Below are positions 59,552 to 64,000 of a stretch of DNA of 64,000 nucleotides, piece after piece. Position numbers and translations under genes: made by a program. Positions within the stretch are counted from its first letter, which is position 1. The number at the start of each line of letters is the position of its first letter. The DNA is from Rhodocyclaceae bacterium. GTDB lineage: Bacteria > Pseudomonadota > Gammaproteobacteria > Burkholderiales > Rhodocyclaceae. The stretch lies in assembly GCA_028687645.1 (NCBI GenBank), contig JAQTZQ010000003.1, forward strand, positions 1 to 64,000, given 5' to 3'. The notes below the pieces were generated by a model. The model was not told the origin of the DNA, searched no databases, and saw only the letters and a list, made by a program, of their open reading frames with translations.

Positions 59552-60640
59552 ATGAAAGCAAATAACGGCAAATGGTTCCGGCAAGCGGCAATATCGGCTG
59601 CGTGCTTGTTGCCGCTTTGGGGGCAGCAAGCTTATGCCGAACGCGTCAGGGATCTCGCCTCAATTCAGGGCGTGCGGGATAACCAATTGATTGGTTACGG
59701 TATTGTGGTTGGTCTCGATAATACGGGCGACCAGACAACCCAGACTCCCATGACAACCCAGGCGTTGGGCAATATGTTGTCTCAGATGGGGGTCAATCTC
59801 ACCACCGAGCAAGCCGTCAAGCTTCAGTTGAAAAACGTCGCCGGGGTGGTTGTGACGGCAACCTTGCCCGCCTTTGCCAAGCCCGGGCAGCCGATTGATG
59901 TGACGGTTTCATCCATGGGTAACGCCAAGAGTATTCGCGGGGGCACACTGCTCATGACGCAAATGAAGGGTGCTGACGGACAAGTCTATGCGATGGCGCA
60001 GGGTAACGTGCTGGTCGGCGGGATCGGCGCCACCTCGGGTAACTCAAAGGTTACGGTCAACCACCTTTCTGCTGGCAGAATTCCCGGCGGAGCGACGGTG
60101 GAGCGCAGCGTGCCAACGGCTGTCGGCCAAGGGGGTTTTATCTATTACGAACTGGGGCGTACGGATTTTGGTACGGCACAAGTTGTAGTCGAGGCGATCA
60201 ACAAACGCATGGGCGACGGCACCGCGCAGGCAGTTGATGGCCGGCGGATAGCGGTTCGCGCACCGGAGGAGCTAAATGCTCGGGTGGCATTTTTAGGTCA
60301 GATCGATAATCTCGATGTGCGCCCGGTAGCGAGTAGCGCCAAGGTGGTGATCAATCCTCGGACGGGGTCGGTGGTGATGACGCAGAAGGTGGCCTTGGAG
60401 CCTTGTTCTGTCGCGCACGGAAGCCTCTCGGTAACGGTTGATGGCGCGCAGGCTGGGCAAGGTGCGGACATTCAGGTCAGTCAGGCCAATGGCACACTGA
60501 TGAATGTCAAGGCCGGGGCCAATCTTGCTGATGTGGTCAGGGCGCTCAATTCTCTGGGGGCCAACCCACTTGATCTGTTGGCGATTCTTCAGGCCATGAA
60601 AGCCGCCGGCGCTTTGCGCGCGGATCTGGAAGTGATTTAG
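59552..60640 (+). CDS. flgI: Flagellar P-ring protein FlgI
   Basis: ERVRDLASIQGVRDNQLIGYGIVVGLDNTGDQT. Confidence 0.98.
   Translation: MKANNGKWFRQAAISAACLLPLWGQQAYAERVRDLASIQGVRDNQLIGYGIVVGLDNTGDQTTQTPMTTQALGNMLSQMGVNLTTEQAVKLQLKNVAGVVVTATLPAFAKPGQPIDVTVSSMGNAKSIRGGTLLMTQMKGADGQVYAMAQGNVLVGGIGATSGNSKVTVNHLSAGRIPGGATVERSVPTAVGQGGFIYYELGRTDFGTAQVVVEAINKRMGDGTAQAVDGRRIAVRAPEELNARVAFLGQIDNLDVRPVASSAKVVINPRTGSVVMTQKVALEPCSVAHGSLSVTVDGAQAGQGADIQVSQANGTLMNVKAGANLADVVRALNSLGANPLDLLAILQAMKAAGALRADLEVI
60050..60061 (-). repeat. Recurrent 12-mer GTTGACCGTAAC
   Basis: Exact copy, antisense within flgI. Confidence 0.6.
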
Positions 60641-60649
60641 TACACTATC

Positions 60650-61612
60650 ATGTCAGTCAAAGTTCAGAACACACCCAATCGGGCAGCCTTTGATGTGCAA
60701 TCTGCTCAGGATTTACGGGCACAATTTCAAAAAGATCCGCAGCAAGGGGTGAAGGCGGCGGCTCAGCAGTTCGAGACCCTTTTCCTGCAAATGGTGCTAA
60801 AAAGCATGCGCGATGCAACCCCGCAGGATGGCTTGCTAAATAGTGATCAATCACGCTTTTACAACGGTCTGCTTGATCAGCAAATGGCGCAGAACCTGGC
60901 AACGCAGGGGAATGGTGTCGGTTTTGCCAAGTTGATCGAGCAGCAGCTTGGACGCCAGATGGGCGTTGCCGAAGGACAGTCTGCCGTGGCGGCAAACGCT
61001 GCCGGCAATTCCTTGCCGCTGACAGCTTCTGATGCGCGGCATTTGCAATATCAAACGGTTTTGGGCAGCCAGCCAACTTCGGTGGCTTATGCCTCTTCGT
61101 TTGCCCCGATTTCAACGATCGGTAACGCACCGGATAACGCCGCGACTTCACAGGCTTTTGTCAATCGCGTTTGGCCCCATGCCGTTGAAGCCTCACGGTC
61201 AACCGGGATTCCACCCCAATTTTTAGTGGGTCATTCAGCGCTCGAAAGTGGCTGGGGGCGCAATGAGATTCTCAAAGCAGACGGAAGCAGCAGCTATAAC
61301 CTGTTCGGTATCAAGGCTGGCAAGAGCTGGACGGGGGCAACTGTCGATGCTACGACCACCGAGTACATAAACGGTCAGCCGCAAAAGGTCGTTGAGCGCT
61401 TCCGCGCCTATGGCTCTTATGAAGAGGCGTTTCGAGATTACGCCGACTTGCTGCGCAACAACTCACGCTATAGCGGCGTGATCGGATCTCAGGATGGCAC
61501 GGAGTTTGCTAAGCGTTTACAACAAGCGGGTTATGCCACTGATCCGATGTATGCAGACAAACTCTCACGCATCATCAATGGCCCAACCCTAAGACAGGCG
61601 CTGATCGGTTAA
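60650..61612 (+). CDS. flgJ: Flagellar rod-assembly muramidase FlgJ (bifunctional)
   Basis: FETLFLQMVLKSMRDATPQDGLL; C-terminal LVGHSALESGWGRNEI...SYNLFGIKAG. Confidence 0.97.
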   Translation: MSVKVQNTPNRAAFDVQSAQDLRAQFQKDPQQGVKAAAQQFETLFLQMVLKSMRDATPQDGLLNSDQSRFYNGLLDQQMAQNLATQGNGVGFAKLIEQQLGRQMGVAEGQSAVAANAAGNSLPLTASDARHLQYQTVLGSQPTSVAYASSFAPISTIGNAPDNAATSQAFVNRVWPHAVEASRSTGIPPQFLVGHSALESGWGRNEILKADGSSSYNLFGIKAGKSWTGATVDATTTEYINGQPQKVVERFRAYGSYEEAFRDYADLLRNNSRYSGVIGSQDGTEFAKRLQQAGYATDPMYADKLSRIINGPTLRQALIG

Positions 61613-61620
61613 TCACCGCC

Positions 61621-61647
61621 TAAACTTTGCGGTAATTTGGCCGTAAA
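61621..61647 (+). promoter_or_regulatory. Sigma-28 promoter upstream of flgK: TAAACTTT-N11-GCCGTAAA
   Basis: TAAACTTTGCGGTAATTTGGCCGTAAA, 15 nt before the flgK ATG. Confidence 0.88.
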
Positions 61648-61661
61648 CCTCTTAGAGGTGA

Positions 61662-63755
61662 ATGATGAGCTCAGGATTATTAGGCGTTGGTATCAGCGGT
61701 TTGGCGGCAGCCCAACTCGGGCTGGTTACGACTGAACACAATATAACGAACGCCAGCACGCCGGGATATACCCGACAACGTTCAGTGCAGGTTTCAGTGG
61801 TTGGTTTGGCCACTGGTAGCGGCAGCGTGGGACAGGGGACGAATGTTACGACCATTGAGCGCATGTATGACAAATATCTGACTGCGCAGGTCAACACGGC
61901 GCAAACCAGACTCAGCGAGACGGATGCTTATTACGCACAAATTTCGCAAATTGACAACATGATGGCTGACCCCAGCGCCGGTCTGACACCTGCGCTTCAG
62001 TCCTTCTTTAGCGGCGTGCAGGAGGTGGCTGCAAATCCGTCACTCTTGTCAGCGCGGCAATCAATGATTTCGTCGGCAGAAACCCTCTCCTCTCGTTTTC
62101 AAGCCCTGGACACCCGTTTGGATGAATTAAGTGATGAGGTGAACGGAAGAATCGTGGACAGCGTGGATGCCATCAATTCGTATGCCGAGCAGATTGCAGA
62201 GCTAAATCAACGCATTGTGATAGCTGAGTCAGCCTTCAACCAGCCAGCCAACGACATGCGTGACCAGCGCGGTCAGTTGATTAACGAACTCAATAAGCTG
62301 GTTAAGGTGACAACACCATCAAATACCAGTAACGGTAGCCTTAATGTTTTTATTGGCAGCGGTCAACCGTTGGTAATGGATACTCAGGCCATGGAACTAA
62401 CAGCCGATGTGTCGAGCGCCGATAGTAGCAAAGTGATGATCGGGATTAAAACAAATGCAGGAGGCAATAGTCTTCTACTGCCCGATAGTCTGATAGTCGG
62501 CGGTGAATTAGGCGGCTTGGTTAAATTTAGAAATGAAGCATTGACCAGCACCACGAATGAGGTGGGCCGTATGGCTGCCACTTTGGCGTTGACCTTCAAT
62601 GCGCAACAGGCAATGGGTCAAGATTTGCTGGGCCGGGCTCAAGGTGAAACCGGGTTTACCGGAGAGTTTTTTGCCACGAGTACGCTTAAACCCACAGTAA
62701 GCGCGAATGCCAACAATGTTAAAACCGACCCGGCAATACCGGTGGTTGCGGCAACAATTTCTGCAGCTTTTGTGCCGCCAAGCTTTGGTGGGGCTGATGG
62801 TAATTTTTATACCAACCTGACGGCTAGCGATTATCAGCTGACGAGAACAGGGGCAAACTACACCCTTACTCGTCTGAATGATAATAAGCAATGGACAAAT
62901 ACTGATCTTTCTGCGCTTTCAACGACCGTAAGTGCTGAGGATGGTTTTTCGTTTTCATTATCGAGCGGCGCATTTGCGGATGGCGATAGTTTTCTCATTC
63001 AACCGACCAAAACTGCCGCTGAGAATTTGGCCGTTAGTTCCATCATAAGCGCAGACCCACGGACGATTGCAGCAGCGCTGCCATTCAAAACAGAAACGAC
63101 AAAAACCAATACCGGCACTGGGGCTATTTCTGGCGGTACGGGTATTCCCGGTGCTAATCTCTCGCTTTTGCCTGTCAAAATTGATTATGTTTTTACACCA
63201 GCCGCTGGTGCGCTTCCTGAAACAAGGGAGTTATCCTTTCCTGCGAGTCTGGCTGGTCAGTCGGTTACGGTTAAATTGCCTGATGGTACTAAGTCAACTT
63301 TTAATTTGCCCGGTGCCTCGCCTGTTAATATTAATTACACATCCGGGATGGAAATTGAATTTTCCGGCATGAAGTTTTCAATGACCGGTGCACCCAATAA
63401 CGGTGATTCATTCAGTCTAAGCCGCAACCCCGCCGCTTCGAGTGATAGCAGAAATGCTTTAGCGCTTGGTAAGTTGCAAACCCAGAATACAGTAGCGGGT
63501 GGTACCTCGACTTTCCAGACGGCTTACTCCCAAACAGTGGCCAACGTAGGTATCAAAACCCGGGAGCTGCGGGTGATTGGAGCGGCTCAAGAAAGTGGGT
63601 TGATTGAAGCGCAAACATCACGGGATAATCTTTCGGGCGTGAATCTCGACGAAGAGGCGGCCAATATGATTCGTTATCAGCAGGCCTATCAGGCATCCGC
63701 AAAAATCCTCGATATTGGGTCAACGTTGTTTGACTCAATCTTGGCGCTTGGTTGA
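61662..63755 (+). CDS. flgK: Flagellar hook-associated protein FlgK
   Basis: LLGVGISGLAAAQLGLVTTEHNITNASTPGYTRQRSVQ; C-terminal GVNLDEEAANMIRYQQAYQASAKIL. Confidence 0.97.
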   Translation: MMSSGLLGVGISGLAAAQLGLVTTEHNITNASTPGYTRQRSVQVSVVGLATGSGSVGQGTNVTTIERMYDKYLTAQVNTAQTRLSETDAYYAQISQIDNMMADPSAGLTPALQSFFSGVQEVAANPSLLSARQSMISSAETLSSRFQALDTRLDELSDEVNGRIVDSVDAINSYAEQIAELNQRIVIAESAFNQPANDMRDQRGQLINELNKLVKVTTPSNTSNGSLNVFIGSGQPLVMDTQAMELTADVSSADSSKVMIGIKTNAGGNSLLLPDSLIVGGELGGLVKFRNEALTSTTNEVGRMAATLALTFNAQQAMGQDLLGRAQGETGFTGEFFATSTLKPTVSANANNVKTDPAIPVVAATISAAFVPPSFGGADGNFYTNLTASDYQLTRTGANYTLTRLNDNKQWTNTDLSALSTTVSAEDGFSFSLSSGAFADGDSFLIQPTKTAAENLAVSSIISADPRTIAAALPFKTETTKTNTGTGAISGGTGIPGANLSLLPVKIDYVFTPAAGALPETRELSFPASLAGQSVTVKLPDGTKSTFNLPGASPVNINYTSGMEIEFSGMKFSMTGAPNNGDSFSLSRNPAASSDSRNALALGKLQTQNTVAGGTSTFQTAYSQTVANVGIKTRELRVIGAAQESGLIEAQTSRDNLSGVNLDEEAANMIRYQQAYQASAKILDIGSTLFDSILALG

Positions 63756-63766
63756 AGGAGATTATC

Positions 63767-64000
63767 GTGAGAGTCAGCTCAGCACAGATTTTTGATTCCG
63801 GCACCCGTGGCATGGGTCGCAATCAATATGATCTTTATAAATTGCAAAATCAGTTATCTTCTGGGCGCAAAAATCTGACGCCTGCTGACGATCCGATTGC
63901 CACAGCGCAATCACTGGTTTTGACCCAGTCAAAAGATGTTTCGGCGCAGTATTTAAAGAATCAGGATGCGGCCAAAGGTCGTTTGAGCTTGGTGGATTCT
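63767..64000 (+). CDS. flgL: Flagellar hook-associated protein FlgL (N-terminal part, runs off window; GTG start)
   Basis: VRVSSAQIFDSGTRGMGRNQYDLYKLQNQLSSGRKNLTPADDPIATAQ. Confidence 0.93.
   Translation, partial: MRVSSAQIFDSGTRGMGRNQYDLYKLQNQLSSGRKNLTPADDPIATAQSLVLTQSKDVSAQYLKNQDAAKGRLSLVDS

Noticed and set aside
1-64000. CRISPR arrays, transposases, toxin-antitoxin or phage modules
   Set aside because: None recognised on reading both strands; apart from the left edge the window is housekeeping, respiration and motility genes

Overview
A 64 kb, gene-dense chromosomal window. Gene content and protein style suggest a betaproteobacterium, probably Rhodocyclales-like; this is inference, since no 16S rRNA is present. 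From left to right: (i) about 0.7 kb of poorly coding sequence containing what looks like the 3' remnant of a tRNA-fMet gene with its terminator; (ii) a minus-strand lapG-lapD-CYTH/CHAD operon (c-di-GMP-controlled adhesin protease plus a polyphosphate-type domain protein), divergent from a TolC-like gene with an extra C-terminal domain and a translationally coupled orphan solute-binding protein, with a perfect 16-bp palindrome between the two operons; (iii) PEBP, murJ, tRNA-Thr(CGU), a small lipoprotein, a thioredoxin-like protein, an HTH-like/2Fe-2S/reductase fusion and a YeeE/YedE transporter; (iv) cbb3 oxidase genes ccoI-ccoS, ccoNOQP and ccoH with an FNR box; (v) motAB and a very large chemotaxis locus (2 cheA, 2 cheY, cheW, 4 MCP-type genes, cheR, cheD, cheB, STAS, 2 cheV, cheZ); (vi) flhB-flhA-flhF-flhG-fliA-motC-motD, flgN-flgM-flgA (minus strand) and flgBCDEFGHIJK(L), with recognisable sigma-28 and sigma-54 promoters. 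The less expected signals are a 12-mer (GTTGACCGTAAC) present six times exactly in different genes and reading frames, a YGFF repeat in the CheA linker, a shared SGDVELF C-terminus on an MCP-like protein and CheD, a degenerate Walker A motif in FlhG, and the lap/CHAD operon. All calls come from reading the sequence and supplied ORFs; no database search was run.
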